Origin: Halolamina pelagica
GTDB lineage: Archaea; Halobacteriota; Halobacteria; Halobacteriales; Haloferacaceae
DNA length: 64,000 bases
Reading direction: 5' to 3'
Assembly: GCF_001307315.1 (NCBI RefSeq)
Contig: NZ_LGUC01000001.1
Coordinates: 372,001-436,000, forward strand
Shown here: piece by piece, positions 57,612 to 64,000 of the stretch
How the letters are laid out: each line of letters starts with the position of its first letter
Numbering within the stretch: position 1 is the first letter of the stretch
Made by a program: the position numbers and the translations under genes
The notes under the pieces: model-generated
Database searches by the model: none
What the model was told of the DNA's origin: nothing
What the model saw: the letters and a program-made list of their open reading frames with translations, nothing else

Positions 57612-58290
57612 TCACGTCGTCCGGAACGATCGATCGCCGGCGTCGCCGAGGCCGGGGACGATGAACCCCTCGTCGTTGAGTTCGTCGTCGATCGACACAG
57701 TCAGCAGGTCCGCCTCCGGGAACTCCTCGTTGACGCGGATGAGTCCCTCCGGCGCCGACACCGCCGAGAGGACGAACAGGTCCTCCGGCTCGTCGTCGGC
57801 GGCGTCGAGCACGTTCTCGAGCACGGTACACATCGTCGAGCCGGTCGCGAGCATCGGGTCGGCGACGATCACGGTGTCGTCGTCGGTGATCTGGGGAGCT
57901 TCTCGTAGTCGACGGTGATGGGGAACGTGCCGTCGTCGTCCATTCCGGCCTCCTCGTCGCGGCCGGCGGAGATGACGCCCTGCTTCGCGCGGGGAACGCC
58001 TTCAGCAGCCCCTCGACGAACGGCGTCGCCGCCCGCAGGACGTTGATGATCACCACGTCGTCGAGCCCTTTGACGCGCTCGCCGGTGGTCTCGGTCAGGG
58101 GGGTCTGGACGGGGACGTACTCCGTCTCCATCGCGCCGTCGATGATCTCGTAGCCACAGATCCGGCCGAGCTTCACGAGGCCCTTGCGGAAGCCGACCTG
58201 TTCGGTCTCCACGTCGCGGATCTTCGAGAGCGTGTCCTTCGCCAGCGCGTGCGTGACCAGGGAGGCCTGGTCGCGGTCCTCGATGGGCAT
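57612..58290 (-). CDS. upp: Uracil phosphoribosyltransferase (split by two deletions)
   Basis: Pyrimidine salvage enzyme making UMP from uracil and PRPP; about 226 residues from [20 protein letters not shown]. It has [17 protein letters not shown] substrate loops ([18 protein letters not shown]) and the PRPP loop [20 protein letters not shown]. The C-terminus is [15 protein letters not shown], the uracil-binding region. Single bases are missing at the G4 runs 57991-57994 and 57893-57896. Both lie in well-conserved stretches and restore smoothly ([27 protein letters not shown]). Confidence 0.9.
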
Positions 58291-58368
58291 TATCGGTTGT
58301 GGAACTGCGAACGGCATAAACTCGGGCGGTTCAGTCCCTCCGTGTGGACACGACACGAACCCCGCCGC

Positions 58369-60156
58369 TCAGACGAACTTCCGCACCGTCATGTCCAGCG
58401 TGTCGAGGTCGAGGATCGGCGCGTAGCCGTAGTCGGGGTCGATGTTGACGGACTTCTGGAAGTCGGTCTGCTCCTGCCAGCAGCCCGAGTTCACCGCGAG
58501 CACGTTGTGGTACTTCCCCCAGCCGAGCTTGTGGACGTGGCCGGTGTGGAACACGTCCGGCACCTCGTCGATGACGAGGTAGTCCTTCTCCTCGGGCGCG
58601 ACCCGGGTGTGACCGCCGTACTGCGGGGCGACGTGGCGCTTTTTCAGCAGCTGGTACATCGCCTTGTGTGGCTCGTCGTAGCTGGCCTTCTCCGCGGGGA
58701 GTTCGGCGATCACCTCGTCCAGCGAGACGCCGTGGTACATCAGCACCGAGACGCCCTCGACGGTCACCGTCGACGGGTTCCCCGTGAAGCGTGCGTCGTG
58801 GGCGCTCATGATGTCCCGGAGCTCCTCGGTGAACGCGGGCTGGGGCTCCGCCAACCGGACGGCGTCGTGGTTCCCCGGGATCATCACGATCTCCATGTCG
58901 CCGGGCACCTTCTTGAGCTCCTCCGCGAACGCCTCGTACTGTTCGTAGATGTCGACGACGTCGAGTTCCTCGTCCTGGTCCGGGTAGACGCCGACGCCCT
59001 CGACCATGTCGCCGCCGATGAGGAGGTACTCGACGGCCTCGGCCTCGGAGGTGTGGAGCCACTCCGCGAAGCGGTCCCACGCCCCCTGTGCGAACTCCTG
59101 GCTGCCGACGTGCACGTCGGAGATCAGCGCCGCCTGGACGTGGCGGTCCGCGGTGTTCGGTTTGTGGGTTCGAGGCACGTCGGGAAAGTGCAGCGAGTCG
59201 ACGAACATGATCCCGCCGTCGTCGGCCAGCGTCCCCTGTACCGCGAGACACTCGTCGAGCAGCAGGTCGTCGACCAGCGGCGCGAACGCCCGGTCCTTCA
59301 TGATCAGGCAGGGGAACGTGCCGGTCGTGTCCTCCAGTTCGACGATCCAGTGGCCCGAGGCCGTCGACCGGATGTCGTCGACGAGCCCGATCATCTCGGC
59401 GTCGCTCCCGCCGGGCATCGACTGGATCGCCTCGGCGGGCCGGTGGTTCACGCGACCGCGCAGGAGCCCCGAAAGGCGCTCGTAGCGATCCTGGAAGGTG
59501 CCGACGAACTCCGCGTACTCGCCGGTGCCGGTCGAGCGACCGGTCACGTCGTTCGAAATCTCGGGGGCGGGCGGGGAGCGGTCACCCACGGCGTCGGCGG
59601 CCGCGGTCGCCGATGACGGACTATCGGCGTCGGCAGCCGCGGTCGCCGATACCGAACGATCGGCGTCGGTAGTCGCGGTCGCCGATGAAGAAGCTCCAGA
59701 CCCCGTTGTTTCGGCTCCACTACCCGACTCTTTCGCCCGGTTTTTCGTATTTTCCGTTCCAGTCGAAACGCTGGTGTCGCTCCCGTCTCCGTCGGCGGAC
59801 TCCGCCGCGGAGTCGTCGTCGCGCAGCAGTTCGTCCGCGGGGGTGGGGTCGTTCTCGCCGCCCATATCCGTCGGCGCCTGCTCCGCGAGGTCGGGGGCGC
59901 CCTCGGGCGTTTCGGGGTGGGTCGGATCGTCCGGAGTCGCCTCCCGCTGGGGGTCGCCGCCGAGCAGATCGTCCTCGAGCGCCGTGCGGGCGTGCTCGAC
60001 GGTCACGACGAACGCGTCGCCGGCGGCGTCGGCGGCCGCTTCCGCCGCGAGTTCGGGCTGGCCGGCGTTCGCGAGCAGCGTGACCGCCTCGCGCTCGGCG
60101 TTGTACCCCCGGCTCGTGAGCTCCTCCACGAGCCGTCGATGGGACTCCTGTGGCAC
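58369..60156 (-). CDS. polD1: DNA polymerase D small subunit (DP1)
   Basis: Proofreading exonuclease subunit of the euryarchaeal replicative polymerase D, 595 residues, intact. The N-terminal ~75 residues (QESHRRLVEELTSRGYNAER) bind the large subunit. A ~150-residue acidic linker follows with Ala/Thr/Asp/Ser repeats of the type SATAAADAD. An OB-fold (~235-330) and a calcineurin-like phosphoesterase domain end it, with ISDVHVGSQEFAQ, LIGGDMVEGVG, MIPGNHDAVRL, LMYHGVSLDEV and FHTGHVHKLGW, all metal ligands present. The start is taken as the GTG at 60156. Location 5 kb from orc1 is typical of haloarchaea. Confidence 0.94.
   Translation of the reverse strand: MPQESHRRLVEELTSRGYNAEREAVTLLANAGQPELAAEAAADAAGDAFVVTVEHARTALEDDLLGGDPQREATPDDPTHPETPEGAPDLAEQAPTDMGGENDPTPADELLRDDDSAAESADGDGSDTSVSTGTENTKNRAKESGSGAETTGSGASSSATATTDADRSVSATAAADADSPSSATAAADAVGDRSPPAPEISNDVTGRSTGTGEYAEFVGTFQDRYERLSGLLRGRVNHRPAEAIQSMPGGSDAEMIGLVDDIRSTASGHWIVELEDTTGTFPCLIMKDRAFAPLVDDLLLDECLAVQGTLADDGGIMFVDSLHFPDVPRTHKPNTADRHVQAALISDVHVGSQEFAQGAWDRFAEWLHTSEAEAVEYLLIGGDMVEGVGVYPDQDEELDVVDIYEQYEAFAEELKKVPGDMEIVMIPGNHDAVRLAEPQPAFTEELRDIMSAHDARFTGNPSTVTVEGVSVLMYHGVSLDEVIAELPAEKASYDEPHKAMYQLLKKRHVAPQYGGHTRVAPEEKDYLVIDEVPDVFHTGHVHKLGWGKYHNVLAVNSGCWQEQTDFQKSVNIDPDYGYAPILDLDTLDMTVRKFV
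59700..59779. repeat. Inverted pair of ORB-like sequences inside the DP1 linker
   Basis: The minus strand of 59700-59721 reads GTGGAGCCGAAACAACGGGG + TC; the plus strand of 59751-59779 reads TTTTCCGTTCCAGTCGAAAC + GCTGGTG. The bases between are relatively AT-rich. They lie in the codons for the disordered linker of DP1, where the protein tolerates variation. Confidence 0.35.
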
Positions 60157-60263
60157 GACAGCCTCTCGGCGAGGGCCGGGCAAAAGCGTGACGACGCGGG
60201 CCGCCCCGTCCCGTCGAGCCCCGCTTCCGGCACGGCTAAGCGAGCGGCGCCCCAGCATCCCGT

Positions 60264-60992
60264 GTGAGCCAGTTCCCGACGTTCGAGGTGATCCCCGCGG
60301 TCGACGTACAGGAGGGCGAGGCGGTCCAGTTGGTGGCGGGCGAGCGCGACTCCGGGACACGCTACGGCGACCCGGTCGCCGCTGCGGAGCGCTGGCTGGA
60401 CGAAGGCGCGGCGACGCTCCACCTCGTCGATCTCGACGGCGCGTTCGAGGGCGAGCGTGCGAACGCCGACGCCATCGCGGCCATCGTCGACGCCACCGGC
60501 GACGACGTGGCCGTCCAGGTCGGCGGCGGCATCCGAACCGTCGCGGACGCGACGAGCCTACTCGACGCCGGCGTCGACCGCGTGATCCTCGGCACCGCGG
60601 CGGTCGAGAACCCCGGGATCGTCGAGGAGATCTCCGAGACGCACCCGGGCAGCGTGATGGTGAGTCTCGACGCGAAGGCGGGTGAGGTCGTCGTCTCCGG
60701 TTGGACCGAGGGGACCGGCCTCGACCCGGCCGCGGCCGCGGCGCGCTACGAGGAACTGGGTGCGGGCTCGATCCTGTTCACCAACGTCGACGTGGAGGGC
60801 CAGCTCTCGGGGATCGACCGCGAGGCTGTCGAGCGCGTCGTCGGCGCCGTCGACATCCCGGTCGTCGCCAGCGGCGGCGTGACGGATCTGGACGACGTGG
60901 CCGCGTTGCGAGACGCCGGCGCGGCGGCCGTTGTGGTCGGCACGGCGCTGTACGAAGGTCGCTTCTCGCTGCGCGAGGCGATGGATCGCTGA
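60264..60992 (+). CDS. hisA: ProFAR isomerase
   Basis: Histidine pathway TIM-barrel isomerase converting ProFAR to PRFAR. 242 residues from the GTG at 60264. Landmarks are EVIPAVDVQEGEAVQL (first catalytic Asp), VQVGGGIRTVADATSLLDAG, SLDAKAGEVVVSGWTEGTG, FTNVDVEGQLSGIDREA (second Asp) and VVASGGVTDLDDVAALRDAG. It lies 48 bases upstream of hisB in the same direction, forming a likely two-gene operon. Confidence 0.96.
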   Translation: MSQFPTFEVIPAVDVQEGEAVQLVAGERDSGTRYGDPVAAAERWLDEGAATLHLVDLDGAFEGERANADAIAAIVDATGDDVAVQVGGGIRTVADATSLLDAGVDRVILGTAAVENPGIVEEISETHPGSVMVSLDAKAGEVVVSGWTEGTGLDPAAAAARYEELGAGSILFTNVDVEGQLSGIDREAVERVVGAVDIPVVASGGVTDLDDVAALRDAGAAAVVVGTALYEGRFSLREAMDR

Positions 60993-61040
60993 GTTCGGCC
61001 AAGCACAACCGCTTTCCTCCCCGCGCCCGCGTGTCCGCCC

Positions 61041-61628
61041 ATGAGCGACCGGCACGCGACCGTCACCCGCGAGACCGCCGAGACAGCGATCGAGTGCAGC
61101 CTCGCCGTCGACGGCGACGGCGAGAGCGAGGTCGACACCGGGGTCGGCTTCCTCGACCACATGCTCGACTCCTTCGCCCGCCACGGGCTGTTCGACCTCG
61201 AACTGCGCTGCGACGGCGACCTCGAGATCGACGACCACCACACCGTCGAGGACGTGGGGATCGTCCTCGGGCAGGCGTTCGACGAGGCGCTGGGCGACCG
61301 CGCGGGCATCCGTCGCTTCGCCGATCGCCGCGTCCCGATGGACGAGTCGCAGGCGAGCGTCGTCGTCGACGTGTCCGGCCGGCCGTACTTCCGGTTCGAC
61401 GGCGAGTTCTCCCAGGAGCGGATCGGCGGGTTCACCAGCGTGCTCGCCCGGCACTTCGCGCGCTCGCTGGGCCAGCACGCCGGGCTCACGCTCCACTGTG
61501 ATGTCGAGGGGCAGAACGCCCACCACGAGGTCGAGGCGCTGTTCAAGGGGCTCGCCCGCGCGCTCGACGACGCCACCCGGCTCGACGAGCGCCGGAGCGA
61601 CACGCCGAGCACGAAGGAGACGCTCTAA
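61041..61628 (+). CDS. hisB: Imidazoleglycerol-phosphate dehydratase
   Basis: Mn-dependent histidine pathway enzyme, 195 residues, intact. Metal-binding histidine clusters are [16 protein letters not shown] and [16 protein letters not shown]; also [20 protein letters not shown] and [20 protein letters not shown]. Single-function archaeal form without the phosphatase domain. Its end overlaps the convergent zinc-finger gene by 4 bases. Confidence 0.97.
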   Translation: MSDRHATVTRETAETAIECSLAVDGDGESEVDTGVGFLDHMLDSFARHGLFDLELRCDGDLEIDDHHTVEDVGIVLGQAFDEALGDRAGIRRFADRRVPMDESQASVVVDVSGRPYFRFDGEFSQERIGGFTSVLARHFARSLGQHAGLTLHCDVEGQNAHHEVEALFKGLARALDDATRLDERRSDTPSTKETL

Positions 61629-62134
61629 GGCTCCCGGAGCTGGCCGTCCTCCGCGACCAGCCGCCCCTCGTCGACGGCGTGGTCGAGCACCGCGTCGATC
61701 TCCTCGCGTTCGAGGTCGTAGGCGTTCGCGAGTATCGACTCCACCTCGCTACGGTCGACCGGGAACGGGCGGTTCGAGAGCATCCGCATCGCGCGGTCGT
61801 ACTGTGGCGGCGTGTCGTCGTCCGCCGCGGGCGTCGACGGCGTGGCACCGGTTGCCGCCGAGTCCGCGGGATCGGCACTGGCCCCGCCGGTATCACTCCC
61901 GGCCGACGCGTCCATCGTGATCCCGGCCGCGTCGTCGACCCGCTCGTCGTCGCCGGCGTCGGCGCCCGCTTCCGCACGCTCGATCAGCGGCTCCATCACC
62001 CGAAGCAGCTTCGTCTTGCAGTCCGGACAGAGTGCAACCGAGCGGTCGCCGCCGCCGAGGCGCGGGGGAACCACGGCGTACTCGCCCACGTCGTCCGGAC
62101 TCGCACAGAAGTAACACGACTGGAGGTCGGCCAT
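61625..62134 (-). CDS. Zinc-finger haloarchaeal protein
   Basis: 169 residues. The N-terminal CYFCASPDD and [16 protein letters not shown] form a four-cysteine zinc site. A Gly/Asp/Ala/Ser-rich acidic linker (~65-110) leads to a C-terminal helical domain ([40 protein letters not shown]). Probably nucleic-acid or protein binding; no named family recalled with certainty. Confidence 0.78.
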   Translation of the reverse strand: MADLQSCYFCASPDDVGEYAVVPPRLGGGDRSVALCPDCKTKLLRVMEPLIERAEAGADAGDDERVDDAAGITMDASAGSDTGGASADPADSAATGATPSTPAADDDTPPQYDRAMRMLSNRPFPVDRSEVESILANAYDLEREEIDAVLDHAVDEGRLVAEDGQLREP

Positions 62135-62232
62135 AGTCGGGCGTCGACCCCGGCGGTGAAAAAAGCCGTGTCGTCCGCGGCCACGGCCGGAAGAGTGGGT
62201 TTAACTCTCCACCGAGTGTTCCTCCGGCAAAC

Positions 62233-62733
62233 GTGTTCGACGAGATCATGGAGAAGTTCGAGGGGTCGCCCTCCCAGCAGGCGGTGGTGCGGCTCCTGCT
62301 CGAACGCGGCTTCTCGATCAACGACGAGGGGCGGGTCGTCTCCGGCGAGATCGAGATCCCCAACACCCAGATCGCCCGCGAGATCGACGTCGATCGGCGC
62401 GTCGTCGACTCCACCACCCAGGCGCTGCTCGACGACGACGAGCTCCGGGACATCTTCCGGAACATCTCGGCGGTGCCGAGCCTGATGGATCTCGCCCCCG
62501 TGCTCGACTTCACCGTCGTCCGGGTGAAACCAACCGACGCCGACGCCGCGGGCATCGTCGCCCGGGTCACCGAGGTCGTCGCCGACGAGGGGCTGTCGAT
62601 CCGGCAGGTGCTCTCCGACGACCCCGAGTTCGCTGACGAGCCGATGCTGTACCTGATCCTCGACACCGACCCCTCCGGTAAACTGCTGAAACGTGTCCGC
62701 GACCTCCCCCACGTCCGGGAAGTGAGCTTCTGA
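62233..62733 (+). CDS. HTH-ACT domain regulator
   Basis: 166 residues from GTG 62233. An N-terminal winged helix (SQQAVVRLLLERGFSINDEG, NTQIAREIDVDRRVVDSTTQ) is joined to a C-terminal ACT domain (LDFTVVRVKPTDADAAGIVA, PMLYLILDTDPSGKLLKRV). Such proteins sense amino acids and control amino-acid genes in archaea; the ligand is not evident. Its stop is immediately followed by the ATG of the IMPACT-family gene, so the two are co-transcribed. Confidence 0.88.
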   Translation: MFDEIMEKFEGSPSQQAVVRLLLERGFSINDEGRVVSGEIEIPNTQIAREIDVDRRVVDSTTQALLDDDELRDIFRNISAVPSLMDLAPVLDFTVVRVKPTDADAAGIVARVTEVVADEGLSIRQVLSDDPEFADEPMLYLILDTDPSGKLLKRVRDLPHVREVSF

Positions 62734-63366
62734 ATGACCGACCCCGAGCCGTTCCGCACCGTCGCCGGCCGCGGCGAGGCCCGCTTCGAGATCCGCGGCT
62801 CGGAGTTCATCGGCCACGTCGACCGCGCCGACAGCGTCGACGCGGCCGAATCGTTCGTCGACGCCGTCCGCGAGCGGTACGACGACGCGACGCACAACGT
62901 CCCGGCCTACCGCGTGCCGGCGGGTGACACGGCTCCCGACCGCGTGAACGAGGTGCTGATCCGCGAGTACCAGAGCGACGACGGCGAGCCGACGGGCTCC
63001 TCGGGCAAGCCCGCGCTGAACGTGCTCCAGCAGCGCGACCTCCGGAACGTCGTCGCGGTCGTGACGCGCTACTACGGCGGCACCAACCTCGGCGTCGGCG
63101 GCCTCGCCCGCGCCTACTCCCGGGCGGTGAAGGAGGCCGTGGACGACGCGGGCGTCGAGGCGGTCCGCCCCCGTCACCGCTTCACCGTCACCGTCGAGTA
63201 CGACGACTCCGGCACCGTCCGGGGGATTCTCGACGGCGCGGACTGTGAGTTCGACGCCGCTTACGAGGCCGAGGTCGCCTTCGACGTGTCGGCGCCGGTC
63301 ACCGAGAGCGACGAGCTACGCGACCGGATCCAGTCGGCGACCAGCGGCCGCGCGCGGATCGAGTAA
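62734..63366 (+). CDS. IMPACT/YigZ family protein
   Basis: 210 residues, intact. The UPF0029 signature is complete: HNVPAYRV, SDDGEPTGSSGKPALNVLQQ and VVTRYYGGTNLGVGGLARAY. A C-terminal ferredoxin-like domain (HRFTVTVEYDDSGTVRGIL) follows. Eukaryotic IMPACT modulates Gcn2; prokaryotic YigZ is of unknown function, perhaps nucleic-acid binding. It abuts the HTH-ACT gene. Confidence 0.9.
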   Translation: MTDPEPFRTVAGRGEARFEIRGSEFIGHVDRADSVDAAESFVDAVRERYDDATHNVPAYRVPAGDTAPDRVNEVLIREYQSDDGEPTGSSGKPALNVLQQRDLRNVVAVVTRYYGGTNLGVGGLARAYSRAVKEAVDDAGVEAVRPRHRFTVTVEYDDSGTVRGILDGADCEFDAAYEAEVAFDVSAPVTESDELRDRIQSATSGRARIE

Positions 63367-63439
63367 CAGTCGGCGACCGACTCGCCCCCGGACCCCCGAC
63401 GGGCGCAACCGTTTTGCCCCCACCGTCGAACCGACCCGC

Positions 63440-64000
63440 ATGCTCGAACGGACGGACGTGGTCGTCGTGGGCGGCGGCATCGTCGGCACGGCGGCCGCCT
63501 ACCAGCTCGTGGACCGGGGAATCGAGACGGTTTTGGTCGACGAGGACCGGGCGGGGAGCGCGACCGCCGCGGGCGCGGGGATCATCTCCCCACCAACCAG
63601 TAGCCGGCGCGAGAACGACGACTGGTTCGCGTTCGCCGAACTCGCCGCGGCTCACTACCCGGCGCTGATCAGCAGCCTCGAAGCGGCGGGGATCGACGAC
63701 CACGGCTACAAGCGGGGCGACATGCTCTCGATCGCGCGCACGCCGGCCGAGGCAGAGACGATCGAGACCGACCTGGCGCGCGCTCAGCGACGGGGCGCGT
63801 CCGTCGAGGAGATCTCGCCCGCCGAAGCCGAGGCGGCGTTCCCCGCGCTCTCGGGCGTCGAACGCGCGCTGCGGTTCCCCGACGCCGGTCGCGTCGACGG
63901 CGCGATGCTCACGGCCGCGCTCGATCGGGCGGCTCGGGCGGCTGGCCTCACTGCCGTCGACGGGCGCGTCGAGGCGATACACACCGACGAGGGGGCGGTT
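63440..64000 (+). CDS. FAD-dependent oxidoreductase of the DAO family, N-terminal part (runs off the right edge)
   Basis: 187 codons are in the window. The dinucleotide-binding start is VVVVGGGIVGTAAAYQLVDR, followed by the DAO-type loop AGSATAAGAGIISPPTSSRR and FPALSGVERALRFPDAGRVD. Relatives oxidise amino acids, sarcosine or glycine (glycine oxidase/D-amino-acid dehydrogenase type). The frame stays open to the window end. Substrate cannot be judged from this half. Confidence 0.87.
   Translation, partial: MLERTDVVVVGGGIVGTAAAYQLVDRGIETVLVDEDRAGSATAAGAGIISPPTSSRRENDDWFAFAELAAAHYPALISSLEAAGIDDHGYKRGDMLSIARTPAEAETIETDLARAQRRGASVEEISPAEAEAAFPALSGVERALRFPDAGRVDGAMLTAALDRAARAAGLTAVDGRVEAIHTDEGAV

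Overview
This window is chromosomal DNA of a halophilic archaeon (class Halobacteria). The DNA is very GC-rich and the proteins are strongly acidic. It carries a bacteriorhodopsin gene cluster, an Orc1/Cdc6 gene beside origin-recognition-box repeats, the small subunit of archaeal DNA polymerase D, a halobacterial 2Fe-2S ferredoxin and many haloarchaea-only small families. The rhodopsin looks most like the cruxrhodopsin / Haloarcula BR-I type, but I cannot name a genus from the sequence.

Layout. 0-1.6 kb: the start of hemA, a conserved haloarchaeal protein, fxsA and tRNA-Ile. 1.8-6.6 kb: a light-energy cluster bat-bop-crtY-brp, in which a LOV-domain activator sits directly upstream of the pump it should control, followed by the enzymes for carotene and retinal supply. 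6.6-9.0 kb: a Ski2-type helicase. 9.4-10.9 kb: a low-GC island with an exported protein and a small membrane protein. 11-25 kb: a MATE exporter, lipA, the four-gene 2-oxoacid dehydrogenase operon, an ABC exporter, a phosphohexomutase and hisI. 25-34 kb: a PsiE-like protein, the prepilin peptidase, an ABC-2 exporter operon with its own regulator, a flavin monooxygenase, ferredoxin and a 2'-5' RNA ligase family protein. 34-49 kb: uvrB, two divergent rhodaneses, a solitary thiamine-type binding protein, a luciferase-like oxidoreductase, a 21-bp tandem repeat array, a methyltransferase and several haloarchaeal families. 48.4-54.1 kb: the replication origin neighbourhood, with an origin-associated three-gene operon (Zn-ribbon, DUF2073, Era-like GTPase), a 1.07-kb gene-free origin, orc1/cdc6 and a signal peptidase. 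54-64 kb: an S9 peptidase, upp, the DNA polymerase D small subunit, hisA, hisB, an ACT-domain regulator, an IMPACT/YigZ protein and a truncated FAD oxidoreductase.

A striking technical feature is that about 19 genes, including ones likely to be essential such as orc1, upp and the origin GTPase, are split by single-base deletions. Nearly all lie in runs of four to six G or C. I read these as consensus or assembly errors rather than pseudogenes, and each affected locus is annotated as one gene across the shift.

The two most rewarding regions are the replication origin, with at least six origin-recognition boxes, an AT-rich unwinding candidate and a box overlapping the orc1 promoter, and the rhodopsin cluster, where the activator carries the photoactive-cysteine motif of LOV blue-light receptors.
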